Numbered from the stretch's first letter, positions 18,236 to 26,400 are shown. The stretch: DNA of 64,000 bases from Paenibacillus cookii (GCF_018333375.1 NZ_BORW01000002.1:124001-188000), one strand, 5' to 3'. Notes: generated from the sequence alone by a model not told the origin. Program-made: numbers and translations.

Positions 18236-18264
18236 AATATTAAAATTGTACAGAATCGCGTCAA
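18236..18264 (-). promoter_or_regulatory. Candidate promoter upstream of the LplA-like gene
   Basis: Minus-strand TTGACG (18264-18259), 17-bp spacer, AATATT (18241-18236). It lies in a 244-bp gap after the GH29 gene and would give the importer its own transcript. The -10 is weak, so the call is tentative. Confidence 0.4.
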
Positions 18265-18304
18265 ACCCTTGTCGGGATGGCGTTTTTGAGGATCGTGAAA
18301 TTCG

Positions 18305-20068
18305 TCAGCCGTCCACCCGCACCAGCCTCAACGCCCGCAGCTTGACCGCATCGGCGTGCCAAATTTCCGTGAATTTCGGCGCCGGATCCTTCAGCCTCGA
18401 CGAGAGCAACGTCAACGTATGGACGCCCGCCTGATCCCAGGTAAATTGTCCCATTCGCGACAGCACGGCCGTATACGGATGCTGGCACGAAGGCGAATCG
18501 GAATCCGCCAAATCTTCCCGGGGATCCACGGCGATCACTTGACCTGCCGATTCCAGCAAAATCGGTTCCGGATACAGTCCGTTCCATGCCTGATCATGGC
18601 GTTTGAAGCTGACCAGCAGCAGTTCGTAGGTTCCCGGCTTTACCAGCTTAAACGTCCATTCCGCGCCCCGGATGACGGGAATGCCCGCTTCTTCGTCGGC
18701 TTCCCGGACCAGGCTGATTTTGGCATGCGGCACTTCCAGCTGGAATACGCCGCCCGGCATCTGCGTCAGGGTGCGGTCGAAGTCGTTTTCCCCTTCGAGT
18801 TCCAAGGCGACGACGGATACATATTGATCCGCGGGCTCGTCAGGCAACCGGATTTCGAGCGTATGAAGCTCCAGCTCCTCATCGTAAGCCTGCTCGAATT
18901 CAAGCTCGGTACGGCTCTGATCCGCCAAGCAGTAGGCGCGCAGCACCCGGTTCCGGATTCCGCCGAGCCGCAGGCCGTTTGCCGGCCATTTATCGTTGTG
19001 GACGTGAAGATAGACCCGCCCCGGCAGGGTGGTCAACGCCCCCCATTCAAGCTCCACGGGAAAAGGGCTCCCGTCCGTTCCGTAGACGGCCTCGGCATTT
19101 CGGCCGGTCCATTCCCCAACTTCGCGCAGACGTTCCGCGGAGAGCTCGGGAATCGTGCCTTGCGGCGTCGGGCCGACATTCAGCAGCAGGTTTCCGCCTT
19201 TGCCGATGACGTTCACGAGCTTTTTGATGAGCGAATCCGCCGTTTTCCACACCTGATCCTTGGTGGTATATCCCCAGGACTGGTTCAGCGTCATCGGCGT
19301 TTCCCACGGCCGGGTATCCTCCCCGCTCATGCCGATTTCGTTGTCGCCCTTGGATACGAAGTCTCCCATGCCCATGAAATGGGACACCCGGGAGTTGATC
19401 AGGCAATCGGGCTGGAGGCTGCGCACATGGCGGACGATGTCCTTGCTGTCTTCTTCGGACAACCCTCCGGCGGTGTCGAACCAAAGCAGCCCCACCCTGC
19501 CGTATTCCGTCAGCAGCTCCTTCAGCTGGGGTTTCGCTTTGCCTTCGAAATATTCCGCAAAACGCTTCTCCTCCAGCTTGTAATCCCAAGTATTGTTATG
19601 CTCTTTATGCAGCGCATGCGGGTGATGCCAGTCGATGACATGCGAATAATAAAAGCACAAGACGATTCCAGCTTCTGCGCAGGCTTCGGCCAATTCCTTC
19701 AAAGGGTCGCGGCCGAACGGCGTGGCGTCCACGATGTTAAACGGATCGGCTTTCGAGCCGTACATGGCGAAGCCGTCGTGGTGTTTGGCGGTAATGACGA
19801 TGTAACGCATGCCCGCTTCCTTTGCCAACGCCACCCACGCTTTCGCGTCGAATTCGGTCGGGTTGAACCTTTGCGCCAGCTTCTCGTATTCGCGGACGGG
19901 CGTTTTTTGCGCATACATGATCCATTCGCCCTGCGCGGGAAGCGCATACAATCCCCAGTGGATGAACATGCCGAACCGGGCCGCCGTCCACCATGCCGTT
20001 CGCGGGTCGCGTTCCGCCGTTCGGTTTTGTTCTTCCTGGCCTGTGCTGCCTGCTTTGCTTATGCCCAT
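18305..20068 (-). CDS. GH29 family alpha-L-fucosidase
   Basis: 587-residue cytoplasmic enzyme (no signal peptide) of glycoside hydrolase family 29, which releases alpha-linked L-fucose from oligosaccharides. The N-terminal TIM barrel shows AARFGMFIHWGLYALP, YIVITAKHHDGFAMY and the segment VGLLWFDTAG with the likely nucleophile Asp. A C-terminal beta domain follows (~340-587). The frame opens at GTG 20077, but that codon is only a base or two from AAGGAG; ATG 20068 has better spacing and is chosen. The gene lies 18 bp after the GH88 gene, so both are probably one transcript, and both presumably act on the oligosaccharide imported by the neighbouring ABC system. Specificity within GH29 cannot be read. 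Confidence 0.92.
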   Translation of the reverse strand: MGISKAGSTGQEEQNRTAERDPRTAWWTAARFGMFIHWGLYALPAQGEWIMYAQKTPVREYEKLAQRFNPTEFDAKAWVALAKEAGMRYIVITAKHHDGFAMYGSKADPFNIVDATPFGRDPLKELAEACAEAGIVLCFYYSHVIDWHHPHALHKEHNNTWDYKLEEKRFAEYFEGKAKPQLKELLTEYGRVGLLWFDTAGGLSEEDSKDIVRHVRSLQPDCLINSRVSHFMGMGDFVSKGDNEIGMSGEDTRPWETPMTLNQSWGYTTKDQVWKTADSLIKKLVNVIGKGGNLLLNVGPTPQGTIPELSAERLREVGEWTGRNAEAVYGTDGSPFPVELEWGALTTLPGRVYLHVHNDKWPANGLRLGGIRNRVLRAYCLADQSRTELEFEQAYDEELELHTLEIRLPDEPADQYVSVVALELEGENDFDRTLTQMPGGVFQLEVPHAKISLVREADEEAGIPVIRGAEWTFKLVKPGTYELLLVSFKRHDQAWNGLYPEPILLESAGQVIAVDPREDLADSDSPSCQHPYTAVLSRMGQFTWDQAGVHTLTLLSSRLKDPAPKFTEIWHADAVKLRALRLVRVDG

Positions 20069-20086
20069 GATGTTCACGCTCCTTTC

Positions 20087-21274
20087 CTACCAGTACGGCT
20101 TCCAGTCTCTCGTGACCCGGACAAGCGCTTCGTGCATGTAATAATCGCCCCAAATGCAGCATTCGTCCACGCCGTTGTTCCCCGGTTTGCTGTATACCGC
20201 ATGGAGCAATATCCCGTTCGACTCCGGCACGTCCGTCGTCATGTAATTTTCGATCAAGGATTCCAGAATCTTTAGCGCGGCATTTTCGTACTTCCGCTTC
20301 AGCGGTTCGGTCAACGGGAGATGCGCCGCGGCTTCCAGCAGCCCGCAGACGGCAATGGCAGCGGCAGAGCTGTCCCTTTCTTCCGGCCCTTCGGTAAAAA
20401 TCAAATCCCAGTAGCAGACAAAATCCTCCGGAAGCCGGTTCAGGAAATAATTCGCGATTTTCGTCGTCAAATCGAGGAGTTCCGTTTCCCCGGTGTAGCG
20501 GTAAGACAGCGGAAAGCCGTAAATCCCCCAGGCCTGCCCCCGCGACCAGCATGAATCGTCGGAATAGCCTTGGGCGGTCTTCCCGTATTTCGGGTCGCCC
20601 GTTTCGGCGTCCATATAATAGGTGTGATAGCTGGAGGCATCCTCCCGAATGAGATATTTGGCCGACATGCGGACATGGGAATGGGCGGCATCGTAAAATT
20701 TCCGGTCCCCGGATTCTTCGCTGGCCCAATAAAGCAGCGGCAAATTCATCAAGCAGTCGATGATCATCCGGCCGCGCTGCCTCGGATCGTCCAAATTGCC
20801 CCAGGCCTGGATGATGCCCGCTTGGTCCAGATAACGGATATAAAGAAGTTCGGCGGCGTCCAAAGCTATCTGCTTCGCTTCTTCGTTGCCGGTCAGCTTA
20901 TACGCCGATACGCAGGAAAGCGTATACAGAAAACCGAGGTCATGCGTATTCGTATATCGCCGTTCTTCGATCCGCTGCTTGTAGCTGGACAGCTGTTTTT
21001 CCGCCGCTTGCCGATATTTTTCGTTTCCGGTGGTCTCGTAAGCAAGCCACAGCATTCCCGTCCAAAAAGCCGGTGTCCACTCCGTATTCCCGACCTGCCG
21101 GTAAACGTTGCCCGTGCTGGCTTCGGACGGAAAGGTGCCGATGAACGTTTCAAGATTGCGGTCGATTTGACCCAAAATAAAAGACAATGCCTCTTCGCAC
21201 CGTTTTTTCATCAAGCGGGGCGCGTCGTCATACCTGCCGGCGGCCAGGATTCCTTCGTCAATGACTTGCTTCAT
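20087..21274 (-). CDS. GH88 family unsaturated glucuronyl hydrolase
   Basis: 395-residue cytoplasmic enzyme of glycoside hydrolase family 88, an (alpha/alpha)6 barrel. It hydrates and cleaves the 4,5-unsaturated uronic acid left at the non-reducing end by polysaccharide lyases. The two catalytic Asp residues known in the family fit HDLGFLYTLS and IIDCLMNLPLLYWA here. The C-terminal half carries SRGQAWGIYGF. The start is ATG 21274 with GGGAGG; the frame opens seven codons earlier without a good site. It is the first gene of the glycan locus, and a clear promoter lies upstream. Its presence implies that the imported glycan contains a uronic acid. Confidence 0.93.
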   Translation of the reverse strand: MKQVIDEGILAAGRYDDAPRLMKKRCEEALSFILGQIDRNLETFIGTFPSEASTGNVYRQVGNTEWTPAFWTGMLWLAYETTGNEKYRQAAEKQLSSYKQRIEERRYTNTHDLGFLYTLSCVSAYKLTGNEEAKQIALDAAELLYIRYLDQAGIIQAWGNLDDPRQRGRMIIDCLMNLPLLYWASEESGDRKFYDAAHSHVRMSAKYLIREDASSYHTYYMDAETGDPKYGKTAQGYSDDSCWSRGQAWGIYGFPLSYRYTGETELLDLTTKIANYFLNRLPEDFVCYWDLIFTEGPEERDSSAAAIAVCGLLEAAAHLPLTEPLKRKYENAALKILESLIENYMTTDVPESNGILLHAVYSKPGNNGVDECCIWGDYYMHEALVRVTRDWKPYW

Positions 21275-21315
21275 ACGTGCACTCCTCCCAAACATTCAAT
21301 TGGTGTTCGGATCAA

Positions 21316-21344
21316 ATTGTAGCCAGTACGAGCGAAACGGGCAA
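21316..21344 (-). promoter_or_regulatory. Promoter of the GH88-GH29 transcript
   Basis: Minus-strand TTGCCC (21344-21339), 17-bp spacer, TACAAT (21321-21316), about 40 bp upstream of the GH88 start codon. Confidence 0.65.
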
Positions 21345-21431
21345 TCTTTATCTTTTTGGATGCACTGCCGTTTTTATTCCATGCGGGCGGGGGTTGAAAA
21401 AAAGTCGATGCAGCTTAAAAATCGTCGGCAC

Positions 21432-21480
21432 AAAAAAAACGTAAGGCCGGCCGCTTGCGAATCAAGCGCCGGCCTTACGT
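21432..21480 (-). terminator. Terminator of the sulfur operon
   Basis: A perfect 12-bp outer stem (ACGTAAGGCCGG / CCGGCCTTACGT) with further inner pairing is followed on the minus strand by eight T. It lies 17 bp after the tusA-like stop codon and closes the operon. Confidence 0.92.
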
Positions 21481-21496
21481 GTGACGTCCGAACGTT

Positions 21497-21724
21497 TTAT
21501 TTTTTCTGAATCCAAAAAGTCAAAATTCCGTTCTCTTCCCGGCTCTCCAGCAGTTTATGCCCCGTGGAGTTGGCCCAAGCCGAAAGGTCGTTTCGGGCCC
21601 CTTTGTCGGTTGCCTGCACTTCGAGAATTTGTCCCGGCGCAAGCTCGTCGATCGCTTGTTTCGTTCTGACGATCGGCATCGGGCAGGCTAAGCCTTTGGC
21701 ATCCAGCTGTTTATCCGCGTTCAT
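21497..21724 (-). CDS. TusA-like sulfur carrier protein (YrkI-like)
   Basis: 75-residue cytoplasmic sulfur carrier of the TusA/SirA family. The catalytic Cys is in LDAKGLACPMPIVRTKQA, the CPxP signature. It accepts persulfide sulfur and passes it to partner sulfurtransferases. The ATG at 21724 follows GGAGG. It is the last gene of a minus-strand operon (rhodanese, DsrE-like, rhodanese-metallohydrolase, TusA) that resembles Bacillus subtilis yrkEFHI and staphylococcal cst genes, which detoxify reactive sulfur species. Confidence 0.93.
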   Translation of the reverse strand: MNADKQLDAKGLACPMPIVRTKQAIDELAPGQILEVQATDKGARNDLSAWANSTGHKLLESREENGILTFWIQKK

Positions 21725-21790
21725 CGGTTTTCCTCCTTAATAAATGGAACTGAAAATATATCGGCCTTAACGATCATGCAGGTTCAACGA

Positions 21791-22936
21791 TCAATCATGG
21801 ACGGCACAGCGGTTCGGTCCGGTCTCCATCTCGCGCTGCGTCTCTTCGTCGGGGCTGATTTTCCCCATGTTGGTCTGGCGGATTTCCCGGTAAGCATGCG
21901 GCTGCGGCGGCAACTGTTCCGTTACCGTCTGCCGGAAGGTTTGCTCGTCTTCTAGCTTGAGCCCGGGGTTTTGCCGATACAAATCGCCCAGCTTGGCCGA
22001 AACCGCCCCCGTCCGGTCCATCTCCGCAACCGTGCCGAAATGGGCGGGCAGGACGATCAGTTCCTCCGGCAGGCCGCTATACAGACCGTATAGTGTGTTC
22101 CGCAAATCCCCGACCCAATCTTCCGCTTTCCCGGCGAGATCGGGACGGCCGATGGAAGCGACGAACAAAATGTCTCCCGTCAACAGATATCGATCATCCA
22201 CCAGGAGCGTCGTGCTGCCGAGCGTATGCCCGGGCGAATACATCGGTCGGATATCCGTATGGCCGATTCTTATGTCTCGTCCTTCGGTAAGCGGAAGGTA
22301 TGAAAATACGACTTCGTCCGCATCCTGCGGCGGAAGGAAATAGGATGCGCCGGTTCGCCCCGCAAGTTCACGCCCGCCCGAAATATGGTCGGCATGCAGA
22401 TGGGTATCTACGATGTGTTGAATGCGAATGCCCCGTTCCCTTGCAAAATCGATATAAGGTTGCACCATGCGGGCCGCATCCACCACGACGGCTTCTCCAT
22501 CGGAAACGATCATGTACGACAGGCATCCTTTTCCGAGGCGGTTAAACTGGTATATTTCTCCGCCGCTTTTCAGGTCCCCGGCCTTCACCGGCACCAGAAG
22601 TTCGCCCCACCGCTTCATCCCGCCTTCCAGGTAATGCACCTCGCTTCGTCCCGCTTCCGCGATCCGTTACGCGATAAACCTGGAGGAGCCTTCCTTGGCG
22701 CACACGACCAGCAGCCGCTCGCCTTCAGGGATCCGCTTGAGCGCAGGCTCGACGCTATCCAGCAGGTCGAAATACGGAATGTTGATGATTTCCAACGCTT
22801 GTCCTTCGATTTTCCAATCCTTGAATTCGGTTTCGTTGCGCACATCCAGCACGAACAGCTTCTCCTGCCGGGTGATGATGCGGCCCAACTCTTCAGGAGT
22901 CATGTTGACCGGTAAAGTTTGTGGATTGTTATCCAT
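21791..22936 (-). pseudogene. Rhodanese-metallo-beta-lactamase fusion (YrkH-like persulfide dioxygenase) with internal TAA
   Basis: The family joins an N-terminal rhodanese domain to a metallo-beta-lactamase-fold persulfide dioxygenase, about 380 residues. Both halves are present in the same frame. The rhodanese part runs from ATG 22936 and shows FVLDVRNETEFKDWKIEG and LLVVCAKEGSSRFIA with the active-site Cys. The dioxygenase part holds [10 protein letters not shown] and further metal ligands. A TAA at 22669-22667 separates them; reading on gives [20 protein letters not shown], ordinary family sequence. Either the gene is broken or a base was misread, or the two domains are made separately: a GTG (22639) and an ATG preceded by GGAAGG (at MKRWGE) could restart translation. 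Confidence 0.85.
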
Positions 22937-22954
22937 CGCATCTCCCTCCAATGG

Positions 22955-23350
22955 TTAGAACGACAGGCTGATGTTCGCGTCTTTGGCAAAATCGATAAAG
23001 CTCGCCGCCCCGCCAACCTCGGTTCCTTCGATCAAGTCCTCGAGCTTCAAGCCCATGACGTCCATCGTCATTTGGCAGGCGATGATTTTGACGCCGAGCT
23101 CCCGCGCCATATTCACGAGTTCGGGAATCGGGGGGACGTTCGCTTTGGCGAAGCCGTCGGCGAAATGTTCGGTTCCGGCCGGCATCGGCAGCTGCCGCAG
23201 CGCCTTTTGATGAATCAGGTTCAACCCTTCAAAGGTAAAAAAGATGCCGACTTCGGCGTCGCTAGCGGCGGCCGCGGTTGCGATATTAAAAACTTTGTAA
23301 GCGTCGAACATGCCGCCGTTTGCCGCGATGATCGCTACTTTGTTTCCCAT
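22955..23350 (-). CDS. DsrE/DsrF/DrsH-like sulfur-relay protein (YrkE-like)
   Basis: 131-residue cytoplasmic protein of the DsrE/F/H-like family, closely resembling Bacillus YrkE. Key segments are VAIIAANGGMFDAYKVFNIA, FTFEGLNLIH and the Cys-containing IIACQMTMDVMGL. It probably handles persulfide together with TusA and the rhodaneses. The start is ATG 23350 with GGGAGG; the frame opens at 23386 but the added residues lack family likeness. It is second in the CstR-type operon, 46 bp after the rhodanese gene and 18 bp before the fusion gene. Confidence 0.93.
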   Translation of the reverse strand: MGNKVAIIAANGGMFDAYKVFNIATAAAASDAEVGIFFTFEGLNLIHQKALRQLPMPAGTEHFADGFAKANVPPIPELVNMARELGVKIIACQMTMDVMGLKLEDLIEGTEVGGAASFIDFAKDANISLSF

Positions 23351-23396
23351 GTTTTGTTCCTCCCAATACTGGTTTGTAGTGCGCATCGTGCGCCAT

Positions 23397-23720
23397 TTAA
23401 TCTCGGACGACTTCGCCTTTCCAGCTCAGCATGCCGCCGGACATATTTTGCAGTTTCCGGTGTCCGCGAGAGGCCAGAAATTCGCAGGCTTGCCGGCTTC
23501 GTCCGCCGCTGCGGCAGATCAGGATCGCGTCTTTGCCGCGCTCGATTTCGTCATGCCGAACTTCGAGCTGGCTCAGCGGGATCAGCTTCACGCCTGGAAT
23601 GTGGCCTTCCTTGTACTCATCCAACTCCCGGACGTCAATCAGCTGGACGTCTCCGCGGCCGCTTCGGATCAGCTCTTCCACTTTTTCGGGCATAATCTCC
23701 ATCCAAGTTTGGTTTGACAT
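23397..23720 (-). CDS. Single-domain rhodanese sulfurtransferase
   Basis: 107-residue rhodanese. It shows VQLIDVRELDEYKEGHIPG and the active-site loop ILICRSGGRSRQAC, with Cys as persulfide carrier. The ATG at 23720 follows GGAGG. It is the first gene of the sulfur operon and lies immediately after a CstR-like operator. It likely moves sulfane sulfur between low-molecular-weight persulfides and the DsrE/TusA carriers. Confidence 0.93.
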   Translation of the reverse strand: MSNQTWMEIMPEKVEELIRSGRGDVQLIDVRELDEYKEGHIPGVKLIPLSQLEVRHDEIERGKDAILICRSGGRSRQACEFLASRGHRKLQNMSGGMLSWKGEVVRD

Positions 23721-23743
23721 TCGGCGAACCTCCTTTCTTTCAA

Positions 23744-23759
23744 ATACCCCTATGGGTAT
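23744..23759. promoter_or_regulatory. CstR/CsoR-type operator 1
   Basis: ATACCCCTATGGGTAT, the dyad typical of CsoR-family sulfur regulators (CstR, YrkD). It lies about 20 bp upstream of the first rhodanese start codon. It is nearly identical to operator 2, 86 bp away. Confidence 0.8.
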
Positions 23760-23767
23760 AAAGTGAT

Positions 23768-23799
23768 GATAAAGAAAAACGTCATGCGACGTCTTTATC
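23768..23799 (-). repeat. Imperfect hairpin between the two CstR-type operators
   Basis: Minus-strand GATAAAGA pairs with TCTTTATC, and inside it CGTC pairs with GACG around GCAT. It lies in the 5' leader of the sulfur operon between the two operators. No T tract follows, so it is probably not a terminator; function unknown. Confidence 0.4.
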
Positions 23800-23829
23800 A
23801 GGGTCCTCTTTTAACAACTCATGCTTTGT

Positions 23830-23876
23830 ATACCCCCATGGGTATAAGCCTAACCAGTCTTTCTATCCTTTGTCAA
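23830..23876 (-). promoter_or_regulatory. Sulfur-operon promoter with CstR-type operator 2
   Basis: Minus-strand TTGACA (23876-23871), 18-bp spacer and TAGGCT (23852-23847) are followed directly by ATACCCCCATGGGTAT (23845-23830). A repressor bound there would cover the transcription start. The regulator gene itself is not in the window. Confidence 0.75.
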
Positions 23877-24005
23877 GCCCGAACGAAGGAAAGAGATCCG
23901 ACTTTTTGCTGGTGAAAACGGACCGGAACTCGATATAATGAGGATATTCATTGGAGTTGAACCATTGGACCCGATCCCTATTTTAACTAAGGCGGTGTAA
24001 TAACC

Positions 24006-24842
24006 ATGAACGCAATCGTAAGCAAACCTTGGGTGCTCGCCCGCATGTACGAACCGGATGTGACCATCGTGGATTGCAGATTCGAACTCGGAAAACCCGA
24101 AGCCGGAAAAGAAGCTTATGAACGAGAGCATATCCCCGGGGCTATTTACCTCGATTTGGAGAAAGATCTTTCTTCCCCCGTGCGCGAGCATGGCGGCCGC
24201 CATCCCTTACCCGACCCGGAAGAGCTCAGCCGTACTTTGGCCAAAAACGGGATCACGCCCGAAACGCGGATCATCGCGTACGACGATCAAGGCGGCATGT
24301 ACGCCTCGCGGTTGTGGTGGCTGCTGAAATATTTGGGACATGGGCAAGCTTTTGTCATGAACGAAGGTTTCAGCGCCTGGAAGGCTGCGGGTTATCCGGT
24401 GACGGCCGATCAGCCGATCCGCGTGCCCGCAAGCTACAGCTACACGCTGCATCCTGAGCTGCTTGCGAGCATGGAAGACGTGCGCCGCGCGGCAGGCCGG
24501 GATGACGCCATCGTCATCGACTCCCGTGATCCCCGGCGCTACCAAGGTTTCGATGAAACGATGGATCCCGTGGCCGGACACGTCCCGGGCGCCAAAAATA
24601 AATTTTGGAAGCTTCTCTTGGACGAACACGGCAAGCGGATCGATGTTTCGCGGCTGCAGGAGCATTACAAAGCATTTCCGCGGGACAAGGAGATCATTGT
24701 CTATTGCGGTTCCGGCGTATCCGCCTGCCCGAACTTCATCGGGCTGAAAGAGGCGGGATACGAAAATGTAAAGCTGTATGCGGGAAGCTGGAGCGACTGG
24801 ATCTCGTACAGCGAAAACCCCGTGGCGACTGGGGAAGAGTAA
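24006..24842 (+). CDS. Two-domain sulfurtransferase, 3-mercaptopyruvate sulfurtransferase type
   Basis: 278-residue tandem rhodanese protein. The inactive N-terminal domain covers ~8-130 (VTIVDCRFELG ... EHIPGAIYLDLEKDLS), and the catalytic C-terminal domain covers ~155-272 with the active-site loop IIVYCGSGVSACP. The CGSG loop fits mercaptopyruvate sulfurtransferases (SseA) better than thiosulfate-specific CRKG loops. It is divergent from the sulfur operon. A TATAAT (23934-23939) gives a likely promoter, without a good -35. The CstR-type operators lie about 90 bp upstream of that -10, so shared control is uncertain. Confidence 0.9.
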   Translation: MNAIVSKPWVLARMYEPDVTIVDCRFELGKPEAGKEAYEREHIPGAIYLDLEKDLSSPVREHGGRHPLPDPEELSRTLAKNGITPETRIIAYDDQGGMYASRLWWLLKYLGHGQAFVMNEGFSAWKAAGYPVTADQPIRVPASYSYTLHPELLASMEDVRRAAGRDDAIVIDSRDPRRYQGFDETMDPVAGHVPGAKNKFWKLLLDEHGKRIDVSRLQEHYKAFPRDKEIIVYCGSGVSACPNFIGLKEAGYENVKLYAGSWSDWISYSENPVATGEE

Positions 24843-24928
24843 GAATCATAAACCCTCATCGGATGCAGGCCGGCGCAGCGCCAAGTCGCCGTGGGGGCCG
24901 GGGAGCGCAGCCCTTTCGGACAAAAAAG

Positions 24929-24967
24929 GAAAAACTCGCCGGAATATCCGCGAGTTTTTCTTTTTTT
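24929..24967 (+). terminator. Terminator of the sulfurtransferase gene
   Basis: AAAAACTCGC - loop - GCGAGTTTTT followed by CTTTTTTT, about 90 bp after the stop codon. Confidence 0.88.
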
Positions 24968-25018
24968 ATGCCCGTGCGCAGCCGAAGCAACTGTTGCATG
25001 GATCGTATCTGTTGAACG

Positions 25019-25780
25019 TTATTCAATCATATTTTTCGTGGCCTGATACATATTTTCCGTGTACCGGTCGATTTCGTCCCGCGACATGCGCAAGCGATCT
25101 GCGGAAGTGCCGTATCCGATTTCCGTTTTCCCCTCTTTCAATCCTTCAAAAATGCCGTCTGCAAAGGCGTCCAATGGTTCCCCGTGGACATGCAGACCCG
25201 CCCCGCCCAAATCCGTATTCACGGCCGGAGGAGCGATTTCAATGACTTCGACCGGCGTTTCGGAAAGCTGATGTCTCAGGCTCATCGTAAACGAATGCAG
25301 CGCCGCTTTGGTGGCCGAATAAATCGGAGCAATCGCAAACGGAGTAAAAGCGAGCCCCGATGTGACGTTTACGATGGCCGCATATTCTTTTGCCGCAAAA
25401 AACGGAGCGAACAGCATGGAGAGATGGAATGGCGCATCGGTGTTGGTCGTGATTTCTTGGCTGAAATAACTCCAATCGTTTTTCGCATCCGCTTTGAGCA
25501 CGTTAAACCGTTGCTGAATGCCTGCGTTGTTCACGAGCACGTTCACTTCCGGATAATTCGCGGTGACCCAATCAAACAACGATGCCCGCTCGGACTCGAT
25601 CCCTATGTCGCACACGCGAGTAATAAGGCCGGGGAGTTTTTCTTTCGCAGCTTGAAGCGCGTGTTCGCGGCGTCCGCAAACGATCACTTGGTTTCCCGCT
25701 TTAATAAAACGTTCCGCAAAAGCGAGCCCGATTCCGGTACTTCCGCCGGTAATAAGTATGGTGTTTCCCGATAGTTTCAT
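25019..25780 (-). CDS. Short-chain dehydrogenase/reductase, DltE-like
   Basis: 253-residue NAD(P)-dependent oxidoreductase of the classical SDR family. It has the cofactor motif LITGGSTGIG (Gly-rich, residues ~10-19), NNAGIQQ, the catalytic Ser in NVTSG and YSATK with catalytic Tyr and Lys. The sequence resembles the DltE subgroup, whose substrate is not known. It overlaps the MerR gene upstream by 4 bp and is therefore co-expressed with it; the MerR protein is probably its regulator. Faces the sulfurtransferase terminator. Confidence 0.92.
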   Translation of the reverse strand: MKLSGNTILITGGSTGIGLAFAERFIKAGNQVIVCGRREHALQAAKEKLPGLITRVCDIGIESERASLFDWVTANYPEVNVLVNNAGIQQRFNVLKADAKNDWSYFSQEITTNTDAPFHLSMLFAPFFAAKEYAAIVNVTSGLAFTPFAIAPIYSATKAALHSFTMSLRHQLSETPVEVIEIAPPAVNTDLGGAGLHVHGEPLDAFADGIFEGLKEGKTEIGYGTSADRLRMSRDEIDRYTENMYQATKNMIE

Positions 25781-26178
25781 CTTGCTTCCTCTTTTCCATT
25801 ATTTTTTTGCTTTTCCGCCTGGATACGGTTGGTATACCTTGCAATTTTCAGATCGATTTCGTGGAGCGATGTTTCCATCAATGAAATTTCGGCCAGCACG
25901 GCTTTTTTATGTTCCTTCATCATGTCAAGCCGGAGTTGGGTAGTGTGATCCCCCTCGACGACCCAATCCACATATTGCTTGATTTTTTTGATTGGCATGT
26001 GCGTGTTTTTCAAATAAATCACGACTTTAAGGAGCGTCATGGAATCTTCCGAAAATAACCGCCTCCCGGCCGCATCACGCTCGATTAATGGCAATAGTCC
26101 TTTTTTCTCGTAATAGCGGATCGTGGATTCCGGAATATCGAATTTGGCTGCAGCTTCGCTAATGGAATAATACTTCAT
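25777..26178 (-). CDS. MerR-family transcriptional regulator
   Basis: 133-residue regulator. The N-terminal winged helix reads YSISEAAAKFDIPESTIRYYEKKGLLP, followed by a dimerisation coiled coil (~75-125). No effector-binding Cys pattern is visible, so a metal sensor is unlikely. Its own promoter, 40 bp upstream, has the long 19-bp spacer filled by a palindrome that MerR proteins act on. The MerR-SDR pair looks like a self-controlled stress or aldehyde-response unit (inference). Confidence 0.92.
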   Translation of the reverse strand: MKYYSISEAAAKFDIPESTIRYYEKKGLLPLIERDAAGRRLFSEDSMTLLKVVIYLKNTHMPIKKIKQYVDWVVEGDHTTQLRLDMMKEHKKAVLAEISLMETSLHEIDLKIARYTNRIQAEKQKNNGKEEAR

Positions 26179-26221
26179 TTGGAGTCCTCCAAATTTTTAT
26201 CTTGATTCTGTCGACAGGAAT

Positions 26222-26252
26222 AGGATACGACTTAAACCATGGTTTAAGTCAA
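26222..26252 (-). promoter_or_regulatory. MerR-type promoter with 19-bp spacer and palindromic operator
   Basis: Minus-strand TTGACT (26252-26247) and TATCCT (26227-26222) are separated by exactly 19 bp instead of 17. A perfect 22-bp palindrome centred on CCATGG (26229-26250) fills the spacer and reaches into the -35. This is the standard architecture that MerR regulators untwist for activation. Confidence 0.85.
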
Positions 26253-26371
26253 CACAAAATTATGTTGGGCCAACAGGCGGTTTATCCTCATGCACGCAAA
26301 AAATATCGCTTATGGTCGCGACCTCGCCGCAGACAGCTATCGAAGAAAAAACTCGAGATGTCAAAAAACTA

Positions 26372-26400
26372 TTTACAAACCAACGGTCGGTTTTTATAAT
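26372..26400 (+). promoter_or_regulatory. TetR-gene promoter with operator in the spacer
   Basis: TTTACA (26372-26377), 17-bp spacer, TATAAT (26395-26400). The near-palindrome AAACCAACGGTCGGTTT (26377-26393) fills the spacer, so the TetR protein encoded downstream would block its own promoter. Confidence 0.8.

Noticed and set aside
18356-20275. Plus-strand open frame of 639 codons over the GH29 gene
   Set aside because: It mirrors the high-GC codon pattern of the fucosidase gene on the other strand and shows no domain.
23850-24203. Minus-strand 117-codon frame opposite the sulfurtransferase gene start
   Set aside because: It overlaps a well-conserved gene and its promoter and has no likeness to a CsoR/CstR regulator, which I was seeking there.
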